From Cryptomeria japonica (lineage: Eukaryota > Streptophyta > Pinopsida > Cupressales > Cupressaceae), in NCBI RefSeq assembly GCF_030272615.1, contig NC_081415.1:103284796-103348795 (forward strand): 64,000 bases of DNA, read 5' to 3'. Within the stretch, counting starts at the first letter, position 1. Each line of letters starts with the position of its first letter. The translations under genes and the position numbers were made by a program. The notes below the pieces were generated by a model, which made no database searches, was not told where the DNA came from, and was given only the letters and a program-made list of their open reading frames with translations. Below, one piece after another: positions 35,201 through 49,000 of the stretch.

Positions 35201-35536
35201 GAGGTTTGTGCTCTTTTAGAAGGTCTTGTTATGGCTAAGGATTTGAATTTCAAATACCTTCATATTGAAGGTGATTCAACTATTGTCATTAATGCTTGCA
35301 AGGCAAGAAAAGCTGATAATTGGCATTTCCGGTATATTCTTGAACAAATATGGACTCTTCTTGATACGTTTGAGCACCTCATCATCTCACATGTTTATTG
35401 TGAAGGTAATGCATTGGTTGATTGCCTCACTAATATGGGTTGTGACAAAACTGTTATTGATTCCGCTCGATTGGGGGGTGATTTGATGAGCTTCCCAAAC
35501 CTATTAAGTATAGCCTGTAGAGAGTTGAGTATTTAA
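32231..35536 (+). pseudogene. LINE ORF2: RT, zinc-binding domain and RNase H
   Basis: It reverse-transcribes LINE RNA at the target. The frame opens with a WLKEGDRNTTFFQAATKLKR segment, then RT motifs DKAPGPDGFT, YIALIPK and FRPISLCNS. The catalytic FADD is at 33347-33358. The zf-RVT-like region (CVLCGKSLEDVNHLFLHCEF) lies near 34580-34650. The C-terminal RNase H is at about 35070-35480 (KLNFDGSSCGNPG, NNMAEVCALLEGL, IEGDST, HVYCEGNALVD), a feature of many plant L1 elements. Stops interrupt the frame at 32372-32374, at 32852-32854, near 32974, at 33770-33772 and at 34904-34906. A 72-bp duplication disturbs RT at 32984-33126. The stop TAA is at 35534-35536. It cannot be translated whole. Confidence 0.9.
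32984..33126 (+). repeat. 72-bp tandem duplication inside LINE RT
   Basis: GTTTGCTGGGCTTTTTGCTC...GGATTAAGA at 32984-33055 is repeated from 33056 with one extra T and two substitutions. Other plant L1 RTs do not have two copies here, so it is a secondary change. Confidence 0.9.
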
Positions 35537-36134
35537 TCTTTCTTATTATATGATTTCTCATTTATACGAGTTGATATTCTCTTCTCTTGGTGAGGTATTT
35601 CTTTTCATAATTCCATTTGGTTTTGATTTGAGGTACTTTGCTTTACTTGATCATCACTTGGCATTCATTAATGATGAGTTGGTTGTTATCGTGTGTTTGG
35701 TACTCTCTTCTAGTGCAAAATCTAGAGATATTTATTTTCACATTGGGAATCCATCCTTCATATGCCATTTAAAGTTTGGTGTAGTGTTGTTTTCATGATT
35801 ATCTCTATACACCGCTTCTTTTGGTTTGTCAGATTTTTTATGATATATCGCCTCTTTCTTTTCATTTACGACATAAAATTTTTGGGCTTCATTTCTCTCT
35901 AGCATTTTCACATTCACCTCTTCTCCTTTGGCATTTGTCTGTAATGGCAGACCGCAGATCTCATGCCATTGGTGCCAGTCATGTTTTGGAACCTTTCGTT
36001 TCTTGTAAATTCTCTACGTTCTGTAGTATATATATATTTTGGTTGCAGTTGTTTTTTGGTGCAGGGGCATGTCAATTTTGGTTGTAGGAGTTCTTTGTTG
36101 CAGGGCCTTCAAGATATCCCAGGAACTTATTTTG

Positions 36135-36212
36135 TGAATAAGCTTGCATGCTCCTATTCTGTAAAATGAGCTTGCATGCTCCTATTTGTAAATGAGCTTG
36201 TATGCTCCTTTG
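36135..36212 (+). repeat. Triple ~27-bp repeat in the LINE 3' UTR
   Basis: (A)TGAGCTTG(C/T)ATGCTCCT occurs three times in tandem between the end of ORF2 and the poly(A). The core GAGCTTGCATGCTC is near-palindromic. Confidence 0.85.
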
Positions 36213-36424
36213 CTGATCTCTATTTTGTAACTAGCTCCGGATAGAGGATTGTTCACTACTTCTCTTCTATAGTCATGTTGGTGAGCAATGACCAGAGTTT
36301 TTCTTGCCGGTTCTTTTATCTAGGAGCTCAGTTTGAACCAGTTTTTAAAGATATTGTAAAAATTATATATTATTAATAAAATATATCAAGTGGCATTGCC
36401 ACCTTGCCAAAAAAAAAAAAAAAA

Positions 36425-37382
36425 TATTATATTATGATATCATATTATATTAATATCATTGATATTAATATAATTATTATTATATATAATAATAAATTAT
36501 TTTTATTAATATGATAACAATATATCATAATGTTTTAGTAAGGTTTTATATTAAATATATTAATATAATTATTATATTTAATAATCTAATAATATAATAC
36601 TATATAATTCTAATTAAATTTTATTTATTGTTTTTTGTGTTGCACTGCGACTGCTACTTGTATAATTTAGAATTTTTTTCCAAGGTAAGGACAAGAATAG
36701 GGAATGAAGTTGTTGGGCATAATAATCGTCGGGTATGTTTGTCTTATTTGGGGTTGTAGGGAAATTTTCGTATAACTTTTTGTTGCTTATAGAAATCTTT
36801 ATAAACTTAGAATTGACTTGGTTTAGATATTTTGTTCAAGAATGTTGTTAGGTTATGAGAACATATGGAACTTGATTAAGTAAAATTAGAGAGGAAATTG
36901 AGGAAACGTTCACATTTTAAAAGTAATTTATGCACAAATTTGAGCTAGACAAAATTGCCTATTCATGAAAAATCGTTCTTTTAAATGGTGATAAAATTGT
37001 TTATGTGAAAGTGCTTTTGCAAATTATACAAAATTATAATTTTGTCACAATGCAAAAATATAAGTTTATGAACAAAATAAAAGTACACAAAGACACTAAA
37101 AAGCAAATGACAGTTATCAAAGATAACTAGAAGATTGTAGAGGGATTTTTCCTTGGAGACATGTTAGCTATCACATCTTTTTTTATATGCCATATTGGCC
37201 TTTTGGGGATTTGCATCATCATTAGACTCTCATATTGGCTTGCTTGTTTTTGGATGCTTACATATTTGTTCTCTTGTGATAAGTATCCAACGTTACTTGG
37301 TATTTTGGAAGGGATTGTGGATTATTAATACTTGTGGCATTGAACCTTCCCTATCTTGTATTTGAATCTATAAAACATAAAA
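36425..37382. other. AT-rich DNA between the LINE and Copia elements
   Basis: Dense TA/AAT runs lie at 36425-36620. No gene or RNA is recognised in the remainder. Confidence 0.5.
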
Positions 37383-37960
37383 GATGGGATCAAGAACAAT
37401 ATTTATGAAAGGAAGAAAGGTATGCAAAAACCACTTCCAACCCTAATCAAAGTGAGGGAGATAATACAATTTTCTTACAATATTTAAACAACTACAAAAA
37501 GAGACAAATTAAAATAACATGTATAAAAGTCACTTTAACGCACAATAGATGTGGGGAAAACCATTTCAAGAGAAAATCCCACACTAAAAAAGAAAAACCC
37601 TTTTGTATTTCTTGTAAAAATGATGTTCAATATAAATCTTATAGCCAATATCCTTATTAGGAGTATACAATCAATCACTTGGATTTTGGATAAATTTTGA
37701 TAGCATCACTATGCTTGCAAAAAAACTTCTCCTACAAAGTATGAAACAACAACATTTTATGTATTTTACATTGAATAAGGAGAGAGCCCATGGATGTCAA
37801 CATCCATGCAACATGTCTAATGGTTGTAAGAAATTCCTTGACATGCATGCAATTGTCTTGCATGAAAAGTATCGACATACACATATAAGAGAATATGACC
37901 ATTCCAACTCTCTCCTTGCATGCAAAAGATACCCTCAACATGTAGAGTGCTTGCCTACAT
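37383..37960 (-). repeat. Left (3') LTR of the Copia element, approximate
   Basis: The block GGTATGCAAAAACCACTTCC...CAATCAATCACTTGGAT aligns with the right copy, with many substitutions and small indels. The LTR may extend further right, toward 38150, where the match is lost. Confidence 0.6.
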
Positions 37961-38374
37961 GCAAAACCATTCCATGCATAGGTGCCAACAACAAATAGTG
38001 ACCAACTGCCACAAATTTTGTCATAACTTGCTCTTCCACTGCCATAAGCTATGATATGTCAGTGTGTCATAAGATTATGCCATAAGTTGTAAAATATGTC
38101 ATAAGATGACACATGGCACAAATATAGTTGCATAGTGTGGTACATTAAGTGGGATGCCTACATCCACATGTATTACATGTGTGTGTGTGTGTGTGTCGTT
38201 ATAGTCATCTCCAATTAGGATGCCACCTCATTAGTGGGATCCTTTAAATGACATAACATTAGTAGGAAATAAAATAAATTTTTAATTAATAAATAAACCA
38301 TAAAGGCCATAAGGCCTATGCAACTAGAAAAGCATCAAAACTTTTCTATTCTCATAGGTTTTGTCAATGCATTT

Positions 38375-41300
38375 GCAACATTAATCAAAGTATCATCAAC
38401 TTCTCCAATTTTACTTTCCCATCTTCCACCATATCATGAACAAAATTAAATTGACCACCAATGTGTTTTTCTTTGGCATGGAAAGTAGGATTATTTGCTA
38501 AGAAAATGACAGTTTGACTATATAAAAAGATCAAATTCATTGTATTTTCACGGTCCATGTTGATATTATGCAAGATTTCTAGATTAAACTGTGAGAAAAC
38601 TTTTGCATCCCAGTGTCAAACCCAATATCAAACACAACCATCTAATCCAACCAAATTCCTTATAAGCATGAGTACCTACCATATATTCTACTTCTATAAT
38701 AGAAAAATCAACTAAAACTTTATGATTACTCAACCAACTGATTGCACCACCTAACATCATGAATACATATCCATTAATGGATCTTTTGTTTTCAATATCA
38801 TTTACCCAATTTGAATCCAATATCAATGAATACATACTGAATGTTGAGGTCTAGTAGGATAACCATGAAAACACAAGGAATACTTGAAAGTATGCCTCAA
38901 ATATCATAATAACATTTTAACGACATCACAATGCACTTGTCCAAGATCAACCACTCCCATTACTTGGAAATGTCTAGTCTAGTACAGACCATGGCATACA
39001 TAAGATTACCAACAATACTCACATATGGTACACTGGCCATGTCTTCCAACTTAGTAGGATATTTTTGACAATCCTTCATAGATAACTTCATTCCTTGCAC
39101 AACATGAACTACCATGGATCTACAAGTTGACATGCTAGATCTCTTCAACACTAAATTCACATACTTGATCTAGCTTAACCAAAGCTTTTTGTTATCTGTC
39201 TTTTCCAATATTCATTCTTAGAATATACGTGGTTGCAACTAAATCATTCATTTAAAAACATGCTGACAAATGAGACCTCAAGTTTGAAATCAAAGGTTTT
39301 TCATTTTCAAAAACAAAATATCATCCACATATAATGCAATAATGAGAATGTGACCATTATCCTTTTTGAAGTAAAAAAAATGATCAGATTTAGTTCTTCG
39401 AAAAATACCCAATTCAACATATAAGTCTCAAACTTTTGGTACCACATCCTAAGAGATTATTTCAAACCATATAAGGATTTTTTCAACTTGCAAACCAAAC
39501 TTTCTTTACCTTTTACCACAAAATTCTTTTGTTGTGACATACAAATTTCCTCCAAATCACCACAAAGGAATACTATTTTCACATCCATATGCTCAATCTA
39601 TAAGTCATAAGTTGCAACAAGTGATAACAAGAACCAAATGGATGTCAATTTTGCAACATGAAAGGATATTTCATTATAATAAATCCTCCCCACCAGTGAA
39701 TACCCCTTCATGATCAACCATGGTTTATGCTTCTCAACAGTACCATAAGGACCAGTTTTTTTCTTGAACACCCATTTACAATCAATGGGTTTATGTCCTT
39801 TAGGAAAAAAATACCAAAACCCATGTATTAATTTTAGTCAAAGTATCCACTTTTTCATCTATCAATTTATTCCATTAATTTACATCACTCATACCCATAA
39901 CCTCTTCAATAGTCCTAGGCTCATCAATGTTAACAATCAAATAAAAAATATAACTAAAATCTAATAATGAATAACTAAACCTTTTTGGTTGCTACCTTAT
40001 TCTTGTGGATCTCCTCAAATGTTGAGGTTGATGTTCTTTCATCTTCCTTTTAAATTTTAGAGTTTCTAGAGATCTCATCATTAGATCCAACATGAGTATG
40101 TAGCTTTTTATTCATTAGAGAAGGTGGAATATGAACTACCTCTTTTCTCATCTCTTCTTTCTCTAATTACAATTCAACTAAGGAAGGTTTCATCTCTTTG
40201 AAAATCACACTTCTACTATAAATTACCTTCTTGGCCAATAGATCTTAAAGCTTGTACCCTTTTAAACTAACATTATAGCTAATGTAGATACTTTTAACAA
40301 CTTGTTTCTTGAACCTAGACATTTTATAATTTGGCACATGAGTATATGCCTCATAACCAAATACTCTAGGATGTCTCATTTAAGGCTTATTTATTGACCA
40401 CACTTCCATGGGCATCTTATCAACAAGTTCTAATGTATAACATTTGTTTACCAAATAGAAAGAAATGGTTACAACTTCAACCCAAAATTTTTGTTGAAGG
40501 CCTACACCACTAAGCATACTCTTAGCCCTCTTCGTCAACATCCTATTCATCCTCTTCACAAATTATTTTTTTGAGAGTGTATGGAGTTGTGTTATACCTC
40601 TCAATTCAATACTATTTAGAAAACCATTCAAATTTTATTGAACAAAACTCGCTTATGTTATTAGTCCCTAAACACTTAATTATTCTACTAATTTGATTCT
40701 CAACCAAGTCTTTAAAATCCTTAAATTGACTAAAGGCTTAAACTTTACTTCTAAGAAAAAATAAATGTCCTTCTACTGTAATTGCCAATAAATGAAAAAG
40801 TACACAAATTTAGAAATCAATATAACATTTTTGGACCAAAAACATGAAAATGTAATAGATCCAAAAATAAAAAATATTTATGGGAATTCGAGTAAAACTT
40901 AACATGACTTTTTTTTTCATATATACAATACTCGCAAAAATCAAACTCAAGATTACAATCATCAAGCCCCTCAATGATGCATTTATTTTTTAGGGCTTTA
41001 AAACCCTTCTCACCAATGTGGCAAAATTTCTAGTGCCATAACATTATCTTCTCTACTAAAAGTTTCATTTCATAGAATGAGCACCCTTAGGTACCTAGAA
41101 AGCACAATAATCAAAATATGATGCAACCAATGGCAAAGATGAAGACTTAGGAGTAATAGAAGAGTTATTTCACTATACAATGCATGAATATTTTCTATAC
41201 TAAGTGCCAATATCAACACCCTTAGAAAGAAAAATAGCTCCTTTCATCATCTTGCATATTCCTTTTGAGAAAACAATGTGTACCCATGTCATTCAATTTA

Positions 41301-42395
41301 ATTACAAAATTGATGTTTTGTGCTAAACTCAGGATATGCTAAATACCACCAATCCCCTTCACTCTACCATCATAAAATATAATCTTGACTCTTCCATGAA
41401 CAACAATCTTCATATGAGATTCGTCACCAAGATATACCTTTCCACCATCATATTCTTCATTATTTGTGAACCAACCCCTATGAGAGGTCATGTGAAAAGA
41501 TGCATCTAAATTTATTAGCTACACATCTTCATATGCATGCATTGGCAAGGCTATGACAAATTTTTCATCGTCATCCTGAGAGGATTTATCTGAATTTGAG
41601 TCAAAGACATTCTTCTTGTTTTTCTTCTTTTTCTCATCCTTCCATTCTTTACAAAAATGATTATTTTTTTCACAATTCCAACATTTCGATGTTGATTTTA
41701 TAGGAGTTTTAGATCTCCCCAAGTATTTGAATTTTGACTTCTTATCCTTCTTCTTTCCTTTCTCTTTAGATCTGCCACAAACAACAAGGGCATCCTTAGC
41801 CATCTCAAAAAATTCTTTGATTCTCTTTAGAAATAAATCATGTAACAACTTCATGCATCTTGAAGGTGGCAGTGATACTCCTAATGGCCATCATAAGGTG
41901 ATCCCACAAGTCTAGAAATGAATATAACATATTTCTACAACAACTCTATCCCTCCATTTTCACACCAACATAACCCAACTAGGCAACAATCATGTTATAT
42001 GCATTCAAATTATTACCTATGGACTTCTTTCATCCTAAAAGAATACAACTTCTTTCACATGAATACCTTCTTTACCAAGAATTTTTATTGATAAAAATCT
42101 CCAAGTTTTTTCCAAAGGTTTTTAGTGGTTTTCTCTTCATGGAAATACAATAACACATTCTTCCATATAGAGTCTGATTAAACCCTTGGCTTTTCTATCT
42201 ATCAGATATCAGTTTGCTTGAGCCACATTGATAAGTTTAGAACTAGATATTGTCACATACATATCACAATCTATGAGTGTTTCATCCATTTTAAAATTCC
42301 ATATTTTGAAGTCATTATGATCAAAATTCTCTATTTTAATCCTATCAAATGTGCTAGCCAACTTCTTGCAACAATATTACAAAAAATTCTTTTGC
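38375..42395 (-). pseudogene. Copia gag-pol polyprotein remnant
   Basis: In minus-strand order: a gag zinc knuckle CWNCEKNNHFCKEW within 41519-41854 after a Lys-rich stretch; the end of integrase near 40300-40360 (RVFGYEAYTHVPNYKM); RT with YVDD at 39320-39331; the end of RT at 38960-39160 (YVSIVGNLMYAMVCTRLDI); and RNase H at 38584-38835 (SINGYVFMMLGGAISW, EVEYM) and 38385-38573 (NPTFHAKEKHI). The order gag, integrase, RT, RNase H is diagnostic of Copia. Frames change repeatedly and stops are numerous, so no product is expected. The lineage within Copia was not determined. Confidence 0.85.
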
Positions 42396-42410
42396 AAAAG
42401 CTCCTTGTCA

Positions 42411-42990
42411 AACAAAGATCAATCTTTAAAAGGAAGCAAGGTATGCAAAAATTACTTCCAACAATAATCAAAGTATGGATGACAATGCAACTTTCTTACA
42501 ATATATAAAAAATATAAAAAGAGAAACACATTCAAACAACTTAATAAAGATAGTCACCATAATGCACATATATACATGGGGAAAACTATTCTAAGAGAAA
42601 AACCACACACTCTAAAAGCACAACCCTTTTGTATATATAATAAAATACTAGTGTACAATACAAATCTTAGAGCCAATATTTTTATCATGAGTATACAATC
42701 AATCACTTGAATACTAGATCAATTTCAAAAACATCACATTATCTATAAAACAATTCATACAAATTATTAACAACTACAATATTTTATTTATTTTACATTG
42801 CATAAGGAGAAATCCCGATATGGATGGTAATATCCATGTGGCATAAATATATCGACTATGAGATATTCCTTAACATATGTGGTACTTGCATGCATGCAAC
42901 TATCATGAATGATAAATATAGTCATACACTTGTAAGAGAATATACCTATTCCAATGCCATTGTTACATGAAATTATTGTACCTTAGGTAT
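42411..42990 (-). repeat. Right (5') LTR of the Copia element, approximate
   Basis: It shares GGTATGCAAAAATTACTTCC, GAGTATACAATCAATCACTT and ATTTTACATTG(C/A)ATAAGGAGA with the left copy. The match fades after about 42970. Confidence 0.6.
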
Positions 42991-43722
42991 GAAATTCTCT
43001 CATGGATTTTTACATAAATATGGTGATGCAATGCTCTTTCTAGAAGTCTTGCAAATGTTAATGCAATAATATGATAACAAAACATGGTAAACATGAAATC
43101 ATACTTGATTGTTTAATGTTGTAGTATGTTGCTAAATATGTTGAATACTCAGATATAAAGTGCTTGTTTGATCATTTAAATTGTCATAGAATTTATTAGA
43201 CTTTATGAATAATAGAGGACATACTTTATTTATGGTTTACAAAGTATCTTCAAATATGGGTCGACAAACAACAATAAAATGAAAAGATCAGGACCGAATC
43301 ATAAATTATGGAGGCTAAAAATCACACATGTTTGAATTTGGATCACTTTTAGAGGGACTAGGGTGATGGATGCACTAGTCCACTTAAAAAGGGTGCCAAT
43401 GTATTGATTTCATGAATATAGGACAGCCTTGAAATTAGCATATGACAATATTTAAGTTGTGAGTTTTATCAATTAAATTATAGGCTAGCATAAGGCACAA
43501 ATGGGCTGAAATTGATATGCAACAAAGCACACTAAAGTAGGGGACCAAATAGAGTGTTAAATTATGAAGGGATATGATTTAGACCCCACTTTAGCAAGAG
43601 TATGAACTTATTCTCATACTCATGTGACAAAGTAGAGAAAGAACCTAAGAGAAAGACATACAAGGCATAAGATTACACTAAGTTGAGAGAAGTAATCCCC
43701 CAAGTTTAATATTGTATCAACT
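42991..43722. other. Region between the Copia and Gypsy elements
   Basis: No gene recognised. The last five bases (43718-43722, CAACT) are the target duplication of the next element. Confidence 0.5.
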
Positions 43723-44904
43723 TGTAATGTCCTAAAAAATTTTACCCCTTGTAATTTTTGATTGCATTTGGGTCTTTGCCTTAGTGTTTGTGCCCCTCGG
43801 CCTAATTGGAAACCTGAATATGCTCATGCAAGTCAAAACCTGCATTTTTATCAAGCCTCCACCTCAATGCCACCTTGATCTTTCCCCAAAATAGGGAAGG
43901 ACTAGGGCATGGCGCCATGGGATCCCCTATTTCAGACCTATTTTGAGGCCCATCCCTTTGGCTCATCTCAAATTAAAGTGGGAAAATCCCCCCTATGTCG
44001 GCCTAAGACCAAAAATTAGTCAATTAAATCCACTAGCAAGTAAATAAGAGGGATTTCCCCTCTCATTTGAACATACATGACATTCAATCAAGCATTTGAG
44101 CATTCAAGAGATCAATAATTCAAGCATTCAAGAGCAATTGAGAATTTTCAATCTTCCTTCAAGCTTTGGAGCAACAATAGAGACAAGATTTAAAGCATTG
44201 AAGAGGAGATCAACATTCTATTTCATGAAATCCTAATTCCATGTGGAGGCAAGCAAAACTTCACAAGGAGGTATAAGCATTTCAATTTCATTCAATTCAA
44301 CATCCCCTCAAAGAGGAGGATTTCTATTTTCAGTCATTTCATTTACATTATTTCAACTACTTGGTTAATTCTAAAACCGGGGTTTGATCTGAAGACAAAC
44401 CCCTATTCCCAACACATTTCCCTTTCTTTTTGTGTGCAGGAAATAGGTGCGTAGCTGTACATTTGGAATTAAGCTTTATTCGCAGAGACGAAAAAACCCT
44501 ATTTGACGCGCATAAAGTTTTGAGGACCGATAGGAGGGCGCCCTTGTCTAAACACATAGTCCCTGCAACTTTTGCTGGATTTCGCAAAGTAGCTCCGAAT
44601 CATCTCAAACCTCTCAAATCTAGGTGCACGACTGAATCTTGAATCTGTAGGTCACTGTTTTCTCATACCTTGTCTTCATTTCTAGCATTTACTCCTAATT
44701 CAACTAATCAACTTACAAAAGAGGGTTAATTACATTCCAATCTACTTAGTATTCAATCCTTGCATCCTTCGGGATTGGATCTAGTAGATTCATCCCCTTC
44801 TTTTGAATGTAAAGTCTCCCCAAGTGAAAATTGAACCTTAGTTAAGTTCCCACATTTTCTCTCAAGTGGCAAATTGACTAAGGTTTCCAATTTTCCACTT
44901 TACA
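43723..44904 (+). repeat. 5' LTR, gag-only copy 1
   Basis: 1182 bp. It carries one GGAC(C/T)AGGGC hairpin unit (43897-43925) where the 3' LTR has two. The TATA position reads TAAATAAG (44041) against TATATAAG in the 3' LTR. A module with AAAGTTTTGAGGAC...GTCCCTGCAACTTTT lies at about 44515-44575. Confidence 0.93.
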
Positions 44905-44907
44905 TTT

Positions 44908-44923
44908 TGGTGAACCCGATGTG
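44908..44923 (+). other. Primer-binding site, gag-only copy 1
   Basis: TGGTGAACCCGATGTG lies three bases after the LTR. The same site occurs in copy 2 (minus strand) and in element 3. Confidence 0.85.
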
Positions 44924-45618
44924 TCTTATGCTTGCTTTTGATTTTTGTCTTCAGATTTGAGTGCATGCAATTTAAAATTTAAATTTTCAATTACAAGCTT
45001 AATTTCTTTGCAATTTTAAAAAAATTAGAGGTTAAATTCACAAAACCCCTAATTTTTAGATTCAAAATTGATCTAGTCATTAGTCTACATTGGATTGATT
45101 GTTTCAAATCTAAGAACTCTTCATTTTACAATTCAAGTTTCATTTACACTTTCAATTTTTTAAAATTTTAAAATAAGTGTTTGAATCACAAAACCCTAAT
45201 TTTTAAAATTGACATTGTGGATTGTGTGAATCTTGAATTCATTTTTTGATTTGAGTCTTGGATTTAATTTCAAAATTCATTTTCCCTCCTTGCAACATTT
45301 AAATTTCAAATTAAAATTTTTAAAATTTAGTGCTCTATGAAAAACCCTAATTTCTAAAATTAAATTAATCTTGCACAATTTCCAATATTTCTTTAAACAT
45401 TTAATTGATTCAATCAATCTAAAGTTTCTTCTTGTCCTTTTACACATCATAAAATTTGGCCGTTAGGTGTGCCCTTTTTGTTGTCCTTCTAACTAAATCT
45501 TTTGTCAAACATCCTAAGTGGGTCCTATTTCCACCTTGAAGGCTTAATTTTTCATATCTCGACATCTCCAATTTCCATATCTTTCTGGAATTCCCATTAA
45601 AATCACAATATCTTGCTT

Positions 45619-45708
45619 CCTTGAAAATTTGGAAAAAGTTGGTTAGATCGTGTGTTCAGACCAAGTCGCTACCTATTTGGTCCCAACTTTTTCTGCTCAA
45701 ATTTCAGG
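45619..45708 (+). repeat. Hairpin module in the leader of copy 1
   Basis: CTTGAAAATTTGGAAAAAGT followed by TGG pairs with the return arm 45683-45708 (CCAACTTTTT...AAATTTCAGG). The inner part has GACCAA...TTGGTCC. Related modules recur in copy 2 and element 3. Confidence 0.75.
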
Positions 45709-46049
45709 AGCTGTTTTGACTTTATTTTACTGCACAATTTCAAAGATTTGTGAAATTTTACTGATTCTAGGTCACCCTAAGGTCAAAAATAAATATGAAT
45801 TTCAACATTTCCATTATCAATTTGAATTTTAAAATTAAGAGGTTGACTACACATGCCCTAACTTTTAAAATTAAATTGATTTCTTCATTTCAAAATCTCA
45901 AAATTTTAATTAAGAGTTCCTAATTTTAATTTTGATTTTCTCTCCTTTCAAACTGTTAAAATTAAAATGTTATTTAAGCAAAGCCCTAATTTCAAATTTC
46001 AAATTCCTAGAAGATTGCATTATTCTTTCCAATTTCTTTTGCCTAGTGC

Positions 46050-49000
46050 ATGAGTTTTACTACTATTAGTCCTACCTATAGTATCCTCGTTAGAAGAAGG
46101 TGTAGAATTAAGGCTGCCCAAGGTTTAATTACTGAGGAAATGAAGCCTAATTTGTCTATCTTTTTCAATGAGGATATTGTTGCTTCTTCCCATCCTTCAG
46201 ATATTCCCGTTTATCCTCTTGATAATTCTCACAATGAGGAAGAATCACTATCTAGATTATTCATTGATCAATTGGTGAAGATGGACAATCAATTCGATAA
46301 TCTTCAACAATGGATGAGTCAAGAATACCCGGATAGTGAAGATCTCCCATTGATTGAAGGATTAAAAAGAATGATTCAAAGTGATAAACATGGTGTTGAT
46401 ATCTTGCATGGTATTGATCATATTGTTGATTCTAATATCATGCCTATGAAGAGTTGTGCTGAAAACCTAGGTTATACACAACCTCCTAGTCAAGTTAATC
46501 ATTCTAATTCCTTTGACAACTTCTATGACTAGTGTCCCTACCTTCACATCAAACATCATGGTTACTTCTACATAAAATGTCATACCTACAATTGTTAGTC
46601 GTGGGGGCAATACCTCTTCTTTCATTCCTCCTACCATGAGTGTTCCCCTTGTTACCCTATCACATTCACCACCTATAAATGTTAGTCAAGGGGACAACTG
46701 CTTTAATCAAAGTTCCTTCATTCCTCCCATGAGTCTTCCATGTGCTATCGAATCTTCTCCATTACCCACTTATCATAGTGTTCCACCTCCTTATTCTTAA
46801 TCCCTTCCTTCATTCAACAATATTACTCCACCCTCTCAATCCAACATGTCTAATTTCAATCCTTCTACTAAAGCTACAATCAATAGCCTTGCCCAAACAA
46901 TATATTCCTTACAACAACAAATAGCTTCTATGAATCAACCCAAGTATAATATGCCCACATTTGATGTAGTGAGATCATTATCTCATGGCATTGTTAGAGT
47001 CATCTTGCCTAAACATGTAGAAGTCCCTCAATTGGAACTTTATAATGGAAAAGGTGATCCTTTAACTCATGTTAAAACATTCCAAACTTTGTGTAGTGAC
47101 TTTGCTCATGATCAAAGGTTGTTAGCAAAATTGTGTATTTGCATAGCATTATGTCTTAGTTAGAAAAAGAGTTTACTCCTTTGAATGAATCTTTGCATAG
47201 CATTATGTCTTAGTTAATACAAAAGAATGTGTAAAAAATTCCCCAAATCAAACCAATTGATCCATCTAAAACAACTTTCCCTTACTTTGATGCACAACCT
47301 TTTTGTCAATATCATTGTCAACCTGGTCATGATATTGAAAAGTGTTTTTCATTGAGAAGTAAGATTCAAGAATTGATTGATAGCAACACTATATCTGCGA
47401 TAGTTGTGAATGATAAACGAAATAAATTTGTAGCTCCTCCTAATCAGAACCTTCAAATTTTCACTGATCCTTTACCATCCCATTCCACTAATGTGATTGA
47501 GACTGATCATCTTGCTTTCTCTCCCAATGATGTTGGCCTTGAATCTAATAATATGGTGAACCTTGTAGATCAACAAGAACCTCCTAAGGATTTGTGCATA
47601 ACATTCGATCCTAGTGAGACCATTAAGGTACCTGATGGCCCATTATACATAAGTGAAAAAAATCAAAGGTATACTTGCTAGAGGAGTCCTTATTGATCTT
47701 GCTTGCATGGTTAATTTGATAACTGAATAATTTCTTTATACTTTTCAATGGCATCAAGTGATATACGATGATACTAATGTGATAGTTAAAGTTTTTGATG
47801 GCTTCTCTTGTCCTGCTATTGGATCTATAACACTTCCTATTGATGTTGGTACTAAATGCTTAGATGTTTAATTTGCTATCATTCCTACATCCGATCAATT
47901 TTGTGTGAAGTTGGGACATCCTTGGCTCTCTTCCATGAAAGCGATCGCTTCTACTATTCACAAGTGTTTGAAATTTCCTCATAATGATAAAATCATAACT
48001 ATTAATCATAGCTTATTTCAACCTACACTAAGGCGTGGAGATGTTTGTCTTGATTATTTTTGGTCCAAACAATTGAAGCCTCTTGAACCTAGAAGTGATG
48101 CTCTTTTTAGATCATATCAAAACTGGAAAAATAAAATGATTTTATCCTTGAGCAAACCTAGAAATCCAACACTTAGCATTCCTCTTGATGATTATATACC
48201 CCTTCTTGAGGATAAGATATTTCTTCCTCCTAAGGAAAGAAATAATTTTCTTCCCAAAGAGGAACCTATTCCTTCTCCTAAAAAGAAGAGTATCCTTTCA
48301 CCCAAGAAAAGAGATATTTTTCTTCCTAAAGAAAAGTACGTTCCTTCTCCTATGGTTGAGTCCAGTCTTCCTCCCAAAGGTAGAAAAACTCTTCCTCCTA
48401 AACAACAAACCATCCCTCCTAAGGTAGACCTATTCCTCCTCCTCGTTATGGACCCAGTCTCTTTCCTACACCTCATATTCCTCCTTTATATGGTGTAGTT
48501 CCTCCTCCTTCATCTTATAGAGAGAAGAGACCGGTCTCTCCCATTACCCAACCTAAAAGACCTCAACCCATTCATCCTTCCTCAAAAGAAGAGACAAAGC
48601 CTATACCTATTAAGCATAACCCTCCTCAACCTTCAACTAAGACAAGACAAAACCGTTGTGTGAGAGAATGTTGATGGAGACATCATGTTAGAGCTCTTGA
48701 AGTTGCTTCCCAAACCATTTCTTCTCCCAAAACACTAAATGTTGACATGATTCCATTTTCTTGTAAACAGGATGTTCAACCTAATTCTCCAAGACACAAA
48801 ATTCTTAAGACAAATGATGGTTCAAGTTCTATTCCTATTAGAGCCCCCATTCTTACTAATCTTGATTAAGAAATAGGTGAAAATATTCTTAATGATGAAA
48901 ATGTTGATCCTAAAATTTTTGATGATGAATATGAATATGTTGATGTTGACAATGACTTATCTACAAAATTTTCTAAAGCCTTAATCCTAGCTCCTAGTAA

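Larger units (their letters stand above)
32229..36424 (+). mobile_element. 5'-truncated L1-type LINE with poly(A)
   Basis: It begins inside the segment that normally precedes the RT domain and ends in an A run at about 36409-36424. ORF1, the endonuclease and the start of ORF2 are missing, the usual result of incomplete target-primed reverse transcription. The flanks on both sides are AT-rich; no clean target duplication could be defined. Confidence 0.85.
37383..42990 (-). mobile_element. Decayed Copia element, minus orientation
   Basis: Two diverged copies of one sequence (about 37383-37960 and 42411-42990) flank minus-strand Copia coding remnants. The 3' LTR is on the left. GCTCCTTGTCA at 42400-42410 could be a mutated primer-binding site read on the minus strand. 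The outer and inner LTR limits are approximate and no target duplication was found. (GT)n lies at 38178-38197. Confidence 0.75.

Noticed and set aside
36135-36212. Possible stem-loop RNA gene in the LINE 3' UTR
   Set aside because: Better explained as a simple triple repeat; nothing shows an independent transcript.
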